This document shows, piece after piece, positions 25,261 to 33,678 of a DNA stretch of 64,000 nucleotides. Both the position numbers and the translations under genes were made by a program. How positions within the stretch are numbered: position 1 is the stretch's first letter; each line of letters starts with the position of its first letter. The notes under the pieces were generated by a model. That model did not search any database. It was not told the DNA's origin and saw only the letters and a list, made by a program, of their open reading frames with translations. Origin of the DNA: Ferrimonas lipolytica (GTDB lineage Bacteria > Pseudomonadota > Gammaproteobacteria > Enterobacterales > Shewanellaceae); assembly GCF_012295575.1 (NCBI RefSeq), contig NZ_CP051180.1:2294001-2358000 (forward strand). Direction: 5' to 3'.

Positions 25261-25982
25261 AGCTATTTATCTGTATTGATGACACCGACATTATTGGGTC
25301 GAAAGGCACCGGCGAGATCGCTGAGGAGATCGGCGCGCTGCTGCAACAAAAACAGCTAGGCCAAGCCAGCTCAGTCAGTCGTCACCAGTTGTTTGTGCAC
25401 CCAGACATTCCCTATACCTCACACAACAGTTCGATGTGTTTTGAACTAAAGACCCAAGCTGAGCATCTGCCCGCGATCACTCAATGCTGTATTGAGCATC
25501 TATTAGAGCAAAGTGCAGAAGGATCGGATCCTGGCCTCGCTATCGCCACTGAAGAGGGCTGCGACTGGCCGCGATTAATTGATTATGGCCAACAAGCCAA
25601 AAAACGGGTGCTGACCAAAGCACTGGCCTACGATCTAGCCAAACAGCTTGGGGTGCACTTATCTGAACATGGTGGCAGCGGCGACGGCATTATCGGCGCG
25701 CTAGCGGGGATTGGTTTGCGAAAATACGGCAGTGATGGCCGCCTAAAAGGTCAGATCCAACTGCCGCAGCACTGCAGCTCGATGCTAGTTGCCGAGTTAA
25801 TTGAGCAAACCGCTATCGAACAAGTACTGGATTTGGCCCATCAACCACTAAGCTCAACAGCACAAATTCAACTACAAGGTAAGATCAAAGCGGTTCGCTG
25901 GCACGGACAAAGCTGTTTACTCGTAGATAAGCAAGATGGGCTCTGGCATAACGTGGGCCGCCAGCAGTTGAAGGATTACTGA
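25257..25982 (+). CDS. TiaS-like (tRNA-Ile2 agmatinylcytidine synthetase catalytic-domain-like) protein
   Basis: A 241-residue cytoplasmic protein. The N terminus FICIDDTDIIGSKGTGEIAE and the block HGGSGDGIIGALAGIGLRKY (about 138-157) correspond to the IDDTD and G-x-GxGxxGALAAIG motifs of the ATP-using kinase-like domain of archaeal TiaS, which puts agmatine on C34 of tRNA-Ile2. The zinc ribbon of archaeal TiaS is absent. Bacteria use TilS/lysidine for that tRNA, so the domain has probably been recruited for something else, perhaps modifying the imported compound. The start is ATG 25257, overlapping the preceding stop by 4 bp. Family resemblance is good; function is unknown. Confidence 0.7.
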   Translation: MKLFICIDDTDIIGSKGTGEIAEEIGALLQQKQLGQASSVSRHQLFVHPDIPYTSHNSSMCFELKTQAEHLPAITQCCIEHLLEQSAEGSDPGLAIATEEGCDWPRLIDYGQQAKKRVLTKALAYDLAKQLGVHLSEHGGSGDGIIGALAGIGLRKYGSDGRLKGQIQLPQHCSSMLVAELIEQTAIEQVLDLAHQPLSSTAQIQLQGKIKAVRWHGQSCLLVDKQDGLWHNVGRQQLKDY

Positions 25983-26206
25983 TGATGAAGCAGTTCGTCG
26001 ACGATAACGGCAAGTGGTTATTTAGCGGTAATAGAGATGATTTGCAGTTAAGTCGAATGGTGGCGAAGGCGTGTGAGTCGTTTGCAGAAGACGATGAAGA
26101 CGAGCAAATTGACGATATAACGCGCTCCTGCTTTAACTGCGCCTATCGACGCTGGAGTGTCGACAGTTTTCACTGTCTGGCACCTAATTGCCGCACGGAC
26201 CAATGA
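25982..26206 (+). CDS. 74-residue four-cysteine protein (possible zinc ribbon)
   Basis: A small acidic protein whose C-terminal third contains C-x2-C-x11-C-x4-C (CFNCAYRRW ... FHCLAPNC), the spacing of a zinc-ribbon or a small iron-sulfur site. The central part (FAEDDEDEQIDD) is strongly acidic. It starts one base inside the stop codon of the TiaS-like gene (TGATG), so the two are translationally coupled, and it is followed by the operon terminator. Archaeal TiaS carries a zinc ribbon in the same chain; this protein could supply that part in trans. That is inference; no homologue is recognised. Confidence 0.7.
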   Translation: MMKQFVDDNGKWLFSGNRDDLQLSRMVAKACESFAEDDEDEQIDDITRSCFNCAYRRWSVDSFHCLAPNCRTDQ

Positions 26207-26207
26207 G

Positions 26208-26243
26208 ATAAAAAGAGAGCTGAATTCAGCTCTCTTTTTATAG
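26208..26243. terminator. bidirectional terminator between the ECF operon and the sigma-factor gene
   Basis: A perfect palindrome, AAAAAGAGAGCTGAA and its reverse complement, 26211-26240, with A runs on the left and T runs on the right. It therefore works for the plus-strand operon ending at 26206 and for the minus-strand sigma gene ending at 26255. Confidence 0.9.
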
Positions 26244-26254
26244 CCACCAACCGC

Positions 26255-27238
26255 TCAACCAAAGTCAAAAATGACCTCAGGAGATAGTCCTTCATTCACC
26301 AGCCTATTTCGCAGTCTGGCTAACGCTTGCGCTTGGATCTGCCGCACCCGCTCGCGAGTCAGGCCAATCTCCGCACCAAGCCTAGCTAAGGTCATGGGTT
26401 CATGCCCGAGCAAGCCAAAACGACGGGCTATCACCTCGCGCTCCCGCTCGGGTAACGACAGTACAATATCGGTAAGCGATCGATTCACTTCGTTTCGCTC
26501 TAGTTCACTGCTGAATCGAGCTTCGTCCGACACTTGATCAACAAGATTACGAGAATTATCTTCCGCCACCGGCAAATCCAGTGAGGTGGTCTTTTCTCGT
26601 AACTTGAGGATTTTGCTGACCTGCTCTACTGGCTTTTCGACCTCGCGGGCGATCTCTTCAATGGTGGCTTCATGATCGCCATTTTGCGATAAGCGCCGCG
26701 ACGCTCTAAGGTATGTGTTGAGCTCTTTAACCACATGAATCGGCAAGCGAATGGTGCGGGTGGTGTTCATGATTGCCCGCTCGATACTCTGACGGATCCA
26801 CCAAGTTGAATAGGTAGAGAAACGGAAACCGCGCTCAGGATCAAACTTCTCCACCGCGTGCATTAAGCCAAGGTTACCCTCTTCGATAATATCAAGGATA
26901 TCCAAACCTCGGCTGCTATAGCGGCGGGCGATCTTAACCACTAACCGTAAGTTGCTTTCGATCATGCGATTGCGCGACCTAACACACCCTTTTTGAGCTC
27001 GACGAGTGAAATACACCTCCTCCTCCGCCGTTAACAGCGGTGAGAAACCAATTTCACTCAGATACAGTTGGGTTGCATCAATATTTTTAACTAGGTCCTG
27101 CTTTGCCTGCTCTGCCTGCTCTGCCTGCTCTGCCTGCTCTGCGACCATAGCCGGCTCGCTATGATTGTTCTGCGCGCTATTGGCTACCTCAATATTCGCG
27201 TTAAATTTTTGAAATTCGAATTCCATTTCGCTTTCCAC
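26255..27238 (-). CDS. RpoS-like group 2 sigma-70 factor
   Basis: A 327-residue sigma factor with region 1.2 ([20 protein letters not shown]), region 2 ([20 protein letters not shown], then [20 protein letters not shown]), region 3, and region 4.2 ([20 protein letters not shown]). Regions 2.3-2.4 ([31 protein letters not shown]) are of the RpoS kind, predicting stationary-phase or stress promoters. RpoS normally follows nlpD and pcm/surE; none is here, and the C terminus ([24 protein letters not shown]) differs, so it may be an extra paralogue. The N terminus contains a run of Ala-Glu-Gln repeats coded by a 9-bp tandem repeat. Confidence 0.85.
   Translation of the reverse strand: MESEMEFEFQKFNANIEVANSAQNNHSEPAMVAEQAEQAEQAEQAKQDLVKNIDATQLYLSEIGFSPLLTAEEEVYFTRRAQKGCVRSRNRMIESNLRLVVKIARRYSSRGLDILDIIEEGNLGLMHAVEKFDPERGFRFSTYSTWWIRQSIERAIMNTTRTIRLPIHVVKELNTYLRASRRLSQNGDHEATIEEIAREVEKPVEQVSKILKLREKTTSLDLPVAEDNSRNLVDQVSDEARFSSELERNEVNRSLTDIVLSLPEREREVIARRFGLLGHEPMTLARLGAEIGLTRERVRQIQAQALARLRNRLVNEGLSPEVIFDFG
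27097..27141. repeat. five 9-bp tandem units inside the sigma-factor gene
   Basis: CCTGCTTTG is followed by four exact CCTGCTCTG units, coding (minus strand) for a run of Gln-Ala-Glu around residues 33-47, ahead of region 1.2. Units of nine bases keep the frame, so slippage would change the length of an unstructured N-terminal spacer without breaking the protein. Confidence 0.8.
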
Positions 27239-27443
27239 CTTACCCGATCAATTCGAAACCAGTTTAAACTCGCCCGTGTAGCATTTGTATGACAACAACG
27301 ATCTTTGTTGGGCCAATTTATTGGTAACAATCACGATTAATATAAACGTCCTTGGAGCTGACAAAGATAAAACGGGTCACAAGAACAACCACTTTGATTT
27401 AGGCGAAATAACACCCTGTCCCACAGGCCGCCTCTTGGTAGAG

Positions 27444-27836
27444 TTACTGTAAATCTCGATGAATCGACACTGGCTTTAATTGCCGTTGGTTTAATTGTTG
27501 CTGCTCCTGGTCGAGCAACTGTTGTGCATCGAGCGTGGCAATGGGTTCAATCCCATCACGATTGAGTACCCCATCCGCCGCAAGTGACAAATAACGCGAA
27601 CAGCACACTCGTAAGAATGAAGTGAAGTTTCCCATATCATGCTCTGCGTCGAGCGACTCTAAATAGAGCTTGGTTATCAGCTGCGTCGCGGTCATGTCGT
27701 CACGAACTGCAATCTCTTCCAATACCCCCCAAAAAAATCGTTCAAGTCGAATTGAGGTGACCATGCCGTTGATGCGAAGTGAACGGGTTTTGCTTCCCCA
27801 GAGACTACTGTCTGATTGTATAAATAGCTGGCACAT
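27444..27836 (-). CDS. ribbon-helix-helix domain protein (RHH_4-like)
   Basis: About 130 residues. KTRSLRINGMVTSIRLERFF and GVLEEIAVRDDMTATQLITK (about 16-56) make a ribbon-helix-helix unit of the type in Pfam RHH_4, whose members are small DNA-binding or adaptor proteins of unknown targets. The C-terminal part is Gln-rich. GAGGG lies nine bases before ATG 27836 and three before ATG 27842; the former spacing is better. The preceding PfpI gene ends only about 20 bp upstream, so they are probably co-transcribed. Confidence 0.75.
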   Translation of the reverse strand: MCQLFIQSDSSLWGSKTRSLRINGMVTSIRLERFFWGVLEEIAVRDDMTATQLITKLYLESLDAEHDMGNFTSFLRVCCSRYLSLAADGVLNRDGIEPIATLDAQQLLDQEQQQLNQRQLKPVSIHRDLQ

Positions 27837-27855
27837 GGGCATGGCCCTCAGTCAA

Positions 27856-28413
27856 TTAAAATAACGCGACAAACTGCTTGAGCATCGCCGGATGGGCTGG
27901 CCATGCTGGAGCCGTCACCAAGTTACCGTCGGTGACTGCCTGATCGACCGCTAAGCAAACGTATTCCGCTCCGGATTGTCTCATTTCGGGTTCACAAGCT
28001 GGGTAAGCCGAAACGGTTCTTCCTTCGAGCACACCAGCGGCAGATAAGATTTGCGGCCCATGACAAATGGACGCGACCGGTTTATTGGCGCTAAAAAATC
28101 CACGCACTAATTCGAGCACTTTAGGGTTTAACCGCAGGTATTCAGGGGCTCGACCGCCCGGTATATAAAGTGCGTCATAGTCACTGCTATTAACGCCTTC
28201 AAAATCGGCATTGAGTTGGAAATTATGACCCCGTTTTTCGGTATAGGTTTGATCCCCCTCAAAATCGTGGATAGAGGTTGGGATCACCTCCCCGGCCACT
28301 CGATCCGGGCACACTGCATCAACCTCATAACCCATTGCGAGCAAGGCTTGGAAAGGCACCATATTTTCGTAATCTTCGACAAAATCACCGGTAACCATTA
28401 ACACGCGAGTCAT
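27856..28413 (-). CDS. DJ-1/PfpI-family protein
   Basis: A 185-residue member of the DJ-1/PfpI superfamily of glyoxalase-, chaperone- and protease-like proteins. The nucleophile elbow [13 protein letters not shown] (Cys at about 117) with the upstream [12 protein letters not shown] and the N-terminal acidic region of the first strand-helix unit ([15 protein letters not shown]) are typical. The length is normal. The first gene of a two-gene unit with the RHH protein. The activity within this superfamily cannot be predicted from sequence alone. Confidence 0.87.
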   Translation of the reverse strand: MTRVLMVTGDFVEDYENMVPFQALLAMGYEVDAVCPDRVAGEVIPTSIHDFEGDQTYTEKRGHNFQLNADFEGVNSSDYDALYIPGGRAPEYLRLNPKVLELVRGFFSANKPVASICHGPQILSAAGVLEGRTVSAYPACEPEMRQSGAEYVCLAVDQAVTDGNLVTAPAWPAHPAMLKQFVALF

Positions 28414-28818
28414 ACTGAACTCCTTGTGGTAGCTGCTGACATGGGCTCAATAATTAGACTATGCCTATGCAAGGCAAATTACAGTCGCCCGTTACGTCTA
28501 TTGAAACATACCAAAATCAGTGTTAGGTATTAACGCATTACTACAACCCATTAACATTTTCGGTTGGCCGCACTACTTTTCACAGCATAACTAACGGTTT
28601 TCAGGAAATAGAATTCGCTGCTGAGAATAAATTATTGGAGGGGGGTTAATTGGAGCGGGGTAAATTGACGTTAAGCCTTCGTGCTTGATACTTAACGCTA
28701 AGGCTAAGCTAATGGCGATTTGATAATGGGTACCGCGCGAGGATTATCGATACTGCAGCGCCATGAGCTAAACTCTCACGCGGTAAACTAACGCTGATTT
28801 AAGTCAGCAACACGCTAA
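28414..28818. other. 405-bp intergenic region, nothing recognised
   Basis: It lies between the PfpI start and the stop of the four-helix membrane protein. G-rich tracts (GGAGGGGGG near 28637) and AT-rich DNA are present, but no hairpin with a T tract, no RNA gene and no repeat shared with the rest of the window was seen. Confidence 0.5.
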
Positions 28819-29274
28819 TTAGGAGAGTACGCCCGCCTTGTTTAGGGAATGGGCATACCATGCTAATAGGCCAGCGATAATAAAAATGGTCGCAGTGAAG
28901 GCTAGCGAAATAGGATCTCCAATCACCTCCATACCATTACTAAACACGTAGTTACGCACAGCAGTAATGGTCATGCAGATCCACGATAGTAACAATACCG
29001 GTGCGGCCCACTTTTTTTGAAGTAGCAGCAGCAAACAGCCGAGCACGCCGCCCCAAACCGCAATCGCCCAACAACAGACAATAAATGTTGGCATCGCGTA
29101 GAAAAACTCTAACTGGGCAGGGGTGAATTGCGCCATATAATCGGCGGACTTGGTCTGGGTCATGTAGTAATCAAACCCACCGCCACTGTTCCAGAGCACC
29201 CCAACAACCGCCACGATATAGAGGTGCCAAGGGGTCTTAACGTTATCTTGGTTGTTCAATATTTGCTTCTCCAC
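28819..29274 (-). CDS. small four-helix integral membrane protein
   Basis: A 151-residue inner-membrane protein with four hydrophobic segments (about 17-32, 62-85, 90-109 and 125-143). HLYIVAVVGVLWNSGGGFDY, MTQTKSADYMAQFTPAQLEF and AIAVWGGVLGCLLLLLQKKW are landmarks of a conserved family often labelled sugar transporter in databases, without experimental basis that I know of. It is a single gene; no partner nearby suggests a role. Confidence 0.7.
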   Translation of the reverse strand: MEKQILNNQDNVKTPWHLYIVAVVGVLWNSGGGFDYYMTQTKSADYMAQFTPAQLEFFYAMPTFIVCCWAIAVWGGVLGCLLLLLQKKWAAPVLLLSWICMTITAVRNYVFSNGMEVIGDPISLAFTATIFIIAGLLAWYAHSLNKAGVLS

Positions 29275-29527
29275 TCATTCAATCCTTGCAGCAGTTTGTT
29301 AGTACGGATCAACACACTAGCTTTAAAAGTAACCGTACTATTCCGATTCCGCCAGTGTTAACCAGGCGATGCTAGCGCGAACATAAGCGGATGTGATATC
29401 GACGTGAGAGATAGAATAAATAAGAAGAGCAAGAGCGGGTGATACACTCAAAGTTTGATGGCTGTCTACGTTATGACTAAATTGCCCCGATGCACCAACC
29501 ACTGCACCGGGGAAGCGCTATTTCAAA

Positions 29528-29814
29528 GGCTGTGTATCAACTAAGTGTTATTCTTTCCAATGCTATTAAAGCACCGGCTAGGCGAGTTTTGATACAAGAG
29601 GAAAGCACTACCGCCGTTGCTCTTCTGCCGCATTGGAGCAGTCCAGCGAAGCGCTTTGAACTGCGACCTAAGGCAAAGGCGGATTCTAAAGGGGGCGCCC
29701 CCCCTAATGCATACAAGAATGTGTCGTCGCCACCGCGACATAACCCTTAAGTGTAGTGCAATCGTTACAGCCGAAGGCTTGGTATAAACCTCAACACTTA
29801 ACTATGACACCGCC
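29528..29814 (+). mobile_element. 290-bp MITE-like element, copy 5
   Basis: A 287-bp copy starting GGCTGTGTATCAACTAAGTG and ending ACTATGACACCGCC, flanked by ATTTCAAA (29520-29527) and ATTTCAAG (29815-29822), an 8-bp target duplication with one change. The G-rich block is slightly shortened (GGGGGCGCCCCCCC). It sits about 25 bp behind the stop of the threonine aldolase gene, which is read towards it. Confidence 0.83.
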
Positions 29815-29839
29815 ATTTCAAGGCGCAGTTGTCTCATCG

Positions 29840-30850
29840 CTAGTTAACTTTGCCTTCAAAAGCCGCCAGGCTGGACAACAGTTTTTCAACGCCAGCCTTA
29901 TCGATATCTTTGTGAAGTACCAGACGCATCTGTTTAGCGATAGAAACCTTTATTTCATCATTAAGCAAATGCTGCTCCAGCGCTTGTAAATCAACATGGT
30001 TAAAGGTGGCGAACACCATATTGGTTGCACTGTACTGCAGCTCAACTTGATTCAATTTATTCAAGCCCTGAGCCAATAGCTGCGCATGGTGATGATCCTC
30101 AATTAGTCGCGATGGCTGCTCTGATAACGCCAATTGCCCTGCTGCGGCGATGATCCCAGCTTGGCGCATGCCGCCACCAAGCATTTTTCGCCATCGACGC
30201 GCCTTGGCAATTAGCAGCTCGTCGCCAACCAACAGCGAGCCTACCGGCGCCGCCAGCCCTTTGGATAAGCAGATGGTAAAGGAGTCAAAGTGCTGAGCAA
30301 TATCCGCTAACGGAACACCCAACTCGGCACAGGCGTTAAATACACGGGCGCCATCCAGATGCAGCTTCAGCCCTTTCTCAAACGCCAGTTGCTGCACCTG
30401 AGCCATATACTCTAGCGGCAACACTTTGCCGCCAATGGTATTTTCTAGGCTGATCAATCGCGTTTGGGCGAAGTGGATGTCGTCGGGTTTGATTGCCGCT
30501 TCGATATCCGCCAGCGAAATGGTGCCATCATCGTTATTGGCTAGAGGCTGTGGTTGAATCGAGCCCAATACTGCCGCACCGCCACCTTCATACTTATAGT
30601 TATGTGCCTGCTGGCCGCAGATGTATTCATCGCCACGGCCACAATGCGCCAGTAATGCTAGTAGGTTAGCCTGGGTTCCCGAACTGGTGAACAGAGCCGC
30701 TTCAAATCCAGACATCTGGGCCGCTTGCTGCTCAAGTGCGGCCACGGTTGGATCGTCCCCGTAGACATCATCACCAACAGGTGCTGTGGCCATTGCTTGG
30801 CGCATCGCTGCGGTGGGTTGGGTTACGGTATCTGAGCGAAAGTCATACAT
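29840..30850 (-). CDS. ltaE: low-specificity L-threonine aldolase
   Basis: A 336-residue PLP enzyme splitting L-threonine or L-allo-threonine into glycine and acetaldehyde. The N-terminal [19 protein letters not shown], the active-site region [20 protein letters not shown] with the PLP-binding Lys (about 197), [16 protein letters not shown] and [20 protein letters not shown] are diagnostic of LtaE. The length is normal. It is a single gene with element copy 5 behind its stop. Confidence 0.93.
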   Translation of the reverse strand: MYDFRSDTVTQPTAAMRQAMATAPVGDDVYGDDPTVAALEQQAAQMSGFEAALFTSSGTQANLLALLAHCGRGDEYICGQQAHNYKYEGGGAAVLGSIQPQPLANNDDGTISLADIEAAIKPDDIHFAQTRLISLENTIGGKVLPLEYMAQVQQLAFEKGLKLHLDGARVFNACAELGVPLADIAQHFDSFTICLSKGLAAPVGSLLVGDELLIAKARRWRKMLGGGMRQAGIIAAAGQLALSEQPSRLIEDHHHAQLLAQGLNKLNQVELQYSATNMVFATFNHVDLQALEQHLLNDEIKVSIAKQMRLVLHKDIDKAGVEKLLSSLAAFEGKVN

Positions 30851-31312
30851 GGTAATAATCTACAAGAAAAGGGGGGAGGCAGATTACCACAGCCCAAGTT
30901 TGTAGCGTCAGTCATAGTCGAAGGTGGATAGATAGTATTTTCGCGTTAACTAAACTGATTTAGCAAGATCGATACGTGTACGGGTTATAGCACCAAGTTT
31001 ACTCCGCCAGAGCGGATCTGCTCCAAAGGTATACGCATGAGGTTAATGCTTGTGATAGAGCTTAATTCTGCCATTTTGTCGATTAACCGATTGAATTATT
31101 GTTTTACTCCACCGGCGGATTACATCAATTCATGTGAAGGTGATGCTTTATCATTGTCGCCTCACTGTCGACTAAGGCATACTTCGTTTTGTCGGTAGTT
31201 CAGCGGTTGTGCTGGCCAGTTATCATCCTTATAGATTCGAGTTAGCGCTGAATTTATACATGCCAGCCACAACCTCACTCTGTGCCGTAGTTAGTCGAGC
31301 TACAGCACAATC
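30851..31312. other. 462-bp intergenic region, nothing recognised
   Basis: Between the ltaE start and the terminator behind mscS. It must carry the ltaE promoter, but no clear -35/-10 pair, operator, RNA gene or shared repeat could be supported. Confidence 0.5.
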
Positions 31313-31344
31313 AACAAGGCCCCATCCTAGGATGGGGCCTTGTT
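31313..31344. terminator. terminator behind mscS
   Basis: A perfect palindrome with arms AACAAGGCCCCATCCT and its complement, 42 bp beyond the mscS stop. The GC-rich stem flanked by A on one side and T on the other fits a rho-independent terminator for the minus-strand gene. Confidence 0.8.
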
Positions 31345-31385
31345 GTATCTAGCGGATAATAACTTAACTGCGCATAACGCAGATA

Positions 31386-32216
31386 TTACTGCTTTGGCAG
31401 TTGCTGCACGTGCAGATCCATTTGTGGGTATGGAATACCGATACCAGCTTTATCCAGCTCAATCTTTATCGCGGCGTGAAGGCCGAAGTAAACGGTCCAG
31501 TAATCTGCCGTCTTAGTCCAAGGACGTACCACAAAGTTAACGGAAGAGTCTGCTAACGCGCCCACCTCAATGGTTACACCTGGGTTATCCAACACCAGTT
31601 CGTTCTCCGTTACAACGCGAGTAAGCACCTCTTTTACCTGCTGTAGATCCGCGTCGTAGGACACACCAATAGTGAGGTCAACTCGACGAGTATCTTTGGC
31701 GCTGTAGTTAACAATAACTCCATCCATAATGGATGAGTTAGGACAGGTAATGCGTTTATTGTCTGGCGTAATCAGCGTGGTGGAGAAAATGCTGATCTCT
31801 TCAACGACACCAGCAACACCAGCAGCTTCAATATAGTCACCGGCTTTGGCAGGGCGGAACGCCACCAACAGCACGCCTGAAGCAAAGTTCGATAGTGAGC
31901 CCTGCAACGCTAGACCAACCGCTAAACCGGCCGCACCAAGCACTGCAACCAAAGACGCGGTTTGCACACCAAGCTGACCAAGCACCGCAATTAACGTCAT
32001 TACCGTAACAACGGCACTGACGATGTTGCCCATAAAACCAACAACAGTGATATCTAAACCACGTTTGGTTAGAATGCTACGCACAATGCGAGCCAAAATC
32101 TTGGCGACCCAGCGACCGATAATAAAGATCACCAATGCCAATAGGATCTTCGTGCCGTAGGTAATAATTAGATCTGGCGCTTGCGCAAGATACTTTTCGT
32201 ATTCAATTTGTTCCAC
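31386..32216 (-). CDS. mscS: small-conductance mechanosensitive channel MscS
   Basis: A 276-residue channel that opens under membrane tension to release solutes on osmotic downshock. There are three N-terminal membrane segments; the third is the glycine/alanine-rich pore helix VLGAAGLAVGLALQGSLSNF (about 92-111), followed by the beta domain (GDYIEAAGVAGVVEEISIFS, TPDNKRITCPNSSI) and an alpha/beta C-terminal domain. Length and motifs match Escherichia coli MscS (286). Single gene. Confidence 0.93.
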   Translation of the reverse strand: MEQIEYEKYLAQAPDLIITYGTKILLALVIFIIGRWVAKILARIVRSILTKRGLDITVVGFMGNIVSAVVTVMTLIAVLGQLGVQTASLVAVLGAAGLAVGLALQGSLSNFASGVLLVAFRPAKAGDYIEAAGVAGVVEEISIFSTTLITPDNKRITCPNSSIMDGVIVNYSAKDTRRVDLTIGVSYDADLQQVKEVLTRVVTENELVLDNPGVTIEVGALADSSVNFVVRPWTKTADYWTVYFGLHAAIKIELDKAGIGIPYPQMDLHVQQLPKQ

Positions 32217-32568
32217 TATCTATCTCCATGTAAAAATCATCGACAAAAACGAGCTGGGAATGCCCATGGCTGTACAGCCCATCAGCCCTGTCGAATAAGA
32301 CACGCGATCTGAAACGAAACGACGACTTCCAACCGCGATCTTCAACATGTGAACGATACACGTTACACAAGCTGAATTCTCGTTAATTTTTAGTGATAAA
32401 CAAGAGCTGTTTATCGTATGACCAATGGAATATTGGAATTGGAATAAGATATGTTGCTGCTTTTGCGGCGCGCCTATAGCGACAGTTGCAATTAGCCTGC
32501 GCTAAACGACCAATCACTTTACATGTATGGGCGTCTAGCGCCTTAGATGAAAACGGGCTAACGCTGAG
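32217..32568. other. 352-bp intergenic region, nothing recognised
   Basis: Between the mscS start and the galE stop. It is expected to carry the mscS promoter and the galE terminator, but no hairpin with a T tract or repeat stands out. Confidence 0.45.
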
Positions 32569-33588
32569 CTAGTTATCATAACCATTAGGGTTATTAGCCT
32601 GCCAGCGCCAGGTATCTGCCACCATCTCATTGATGCCCCGTTGGGCTTGCCAACCCAATTGCTCGAACGCTTTACTCGGATCAGAGTAATAGGCTGCTAT
32701 ATCGCCACTCCGTCGTTCTACGATTTGATAAGGCACCGATTGACCGGTTTCCGCCTCAAAAGCGTTAACCATATCGAGCACCGAATAACCGATCCCGGTG
32801 CCGAGATTATAAGTAACCACACCCGGCTGCTGTTGCAGCTGTTTAAGTGCCTTTAGATGGCCCACAGCCAAGTCGACCACATGGATGTAATCTCGCACTC
32901 CGGTACCATCATGAGTGTCGTAATCATCTCCAAAGATTTGCAGTTGCTTGCGCTTGCCAATGGCGACCTGACTAATAAACGGCATTAGATTATTGGGAAT
33001 ATCATTTGGGTCTTCGCCAATCAAGCCACTTTGGTGTGCACCAACTGGGTTAAAGTAGCGGAGAATAGCGATTTGCCATTGAGTTGATGACAGTTGCAGA
33101 TCGTGCAGCACCCTCTCAACCATATATTTACTGGTTGCATAAGGGCTGGTGGTTGCCCCGGTTTGAAAGTTCTCTTTAAGCGGTAACGTGCTTGGTTCAC
33201 CGTAAACCGTTGCCGATGAAGAAAAAACCAACTTAAACACGCCAGCTTGAGCCATTGCATTACACAGCGTTAAGGTGCCACCAAGGTTAGTTTGATAGTA
33301 ACGCAGCGGCTCCTGAACCGACTCCCCCACCGCCTTCAAGCCTGAGAAGTGGATAACAGCATCAATGCTATGCTCAGCGAATATGGCATCCAACGTGGCG
33401 CGTTCTAAGATGTCACCTTGATATAAGGTTATCGGGCAGTCACAAATCTGCTCAACGCGGCGTAACGACTCTCGGGATGAGTTACTGAAATTGTCCAACA
33501 CAACCACTTCCAGCCCAGACTGCAACAGTTCCAACACCGTGTGGCTGCCAATATAACCGGCTCCACCTGTCACTAGCACCTTAGTCAT
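32569..33588 (-). CDS. galE: UDP-glucose 4-epimerase
   Basis: A 339-residue extended SDR enzyme interconverting UDP-glucose and UDP-galactose. The NAD-binding [11 protein letters not shown] (6-16) and the catalytic Ser124 (FSSSATVYG), Tyr150 and Lys154 ([11 protein letters not shown]) are present, with the GalE-specific [20 protein letters not shown]. It may supply UDP-Gal or UDP-GalNAc for envelope polysaccharides; the capsule locus begins 3.3 kb away but no galactosyltransferase is evident there. Single gene on the minus strand. Confidence 0.95.
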   Translation of the reverse strand: MTKVLVTGGAGYIGSHTVLELLQSGLEVVVLDNFSNSSRESLRRVEQICDCPITLYQGDILERATLDAIFAEHSIDAVIHFSGLKAVGESVQEPLRYYQTNLGGTLTLCNAMAQAGVFKLVFSSSATVYGEPSTLPLKENFQTGATTSPYATSKYMVERVLHDLQLSSTQWQIAILRYFNPVGAHQSGLIGEDPNDIPNNLMPFISQVAIGKRKQLQIFGDDYDTHDGTGVRDYIHVVDLAVGHLKALKQLQQQPGVVTYNLGTGIGYSVLDMVNAFEAETGQSVPYQIVERRSGDIAAYYSDPSKAFEQLGWQAQRGINEMVADTWRWQANNPNGYDN

Positions 33589-33678
33589 CGCTTGCCTCTC
33601 CTTTGTTTAGCACGCCCAGACAACTGCTTCAGCGTAAGCACAAACCTACGCTTGTTACCGCAGTACACGCCCACTTAA

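Noticed and set aside
26255-27238. Canonical rpoS of the organism
   Set aside because: No nlpD, pcm or surE nearby and a diverged region 4; I kept it as RpoS-like without the gene name.
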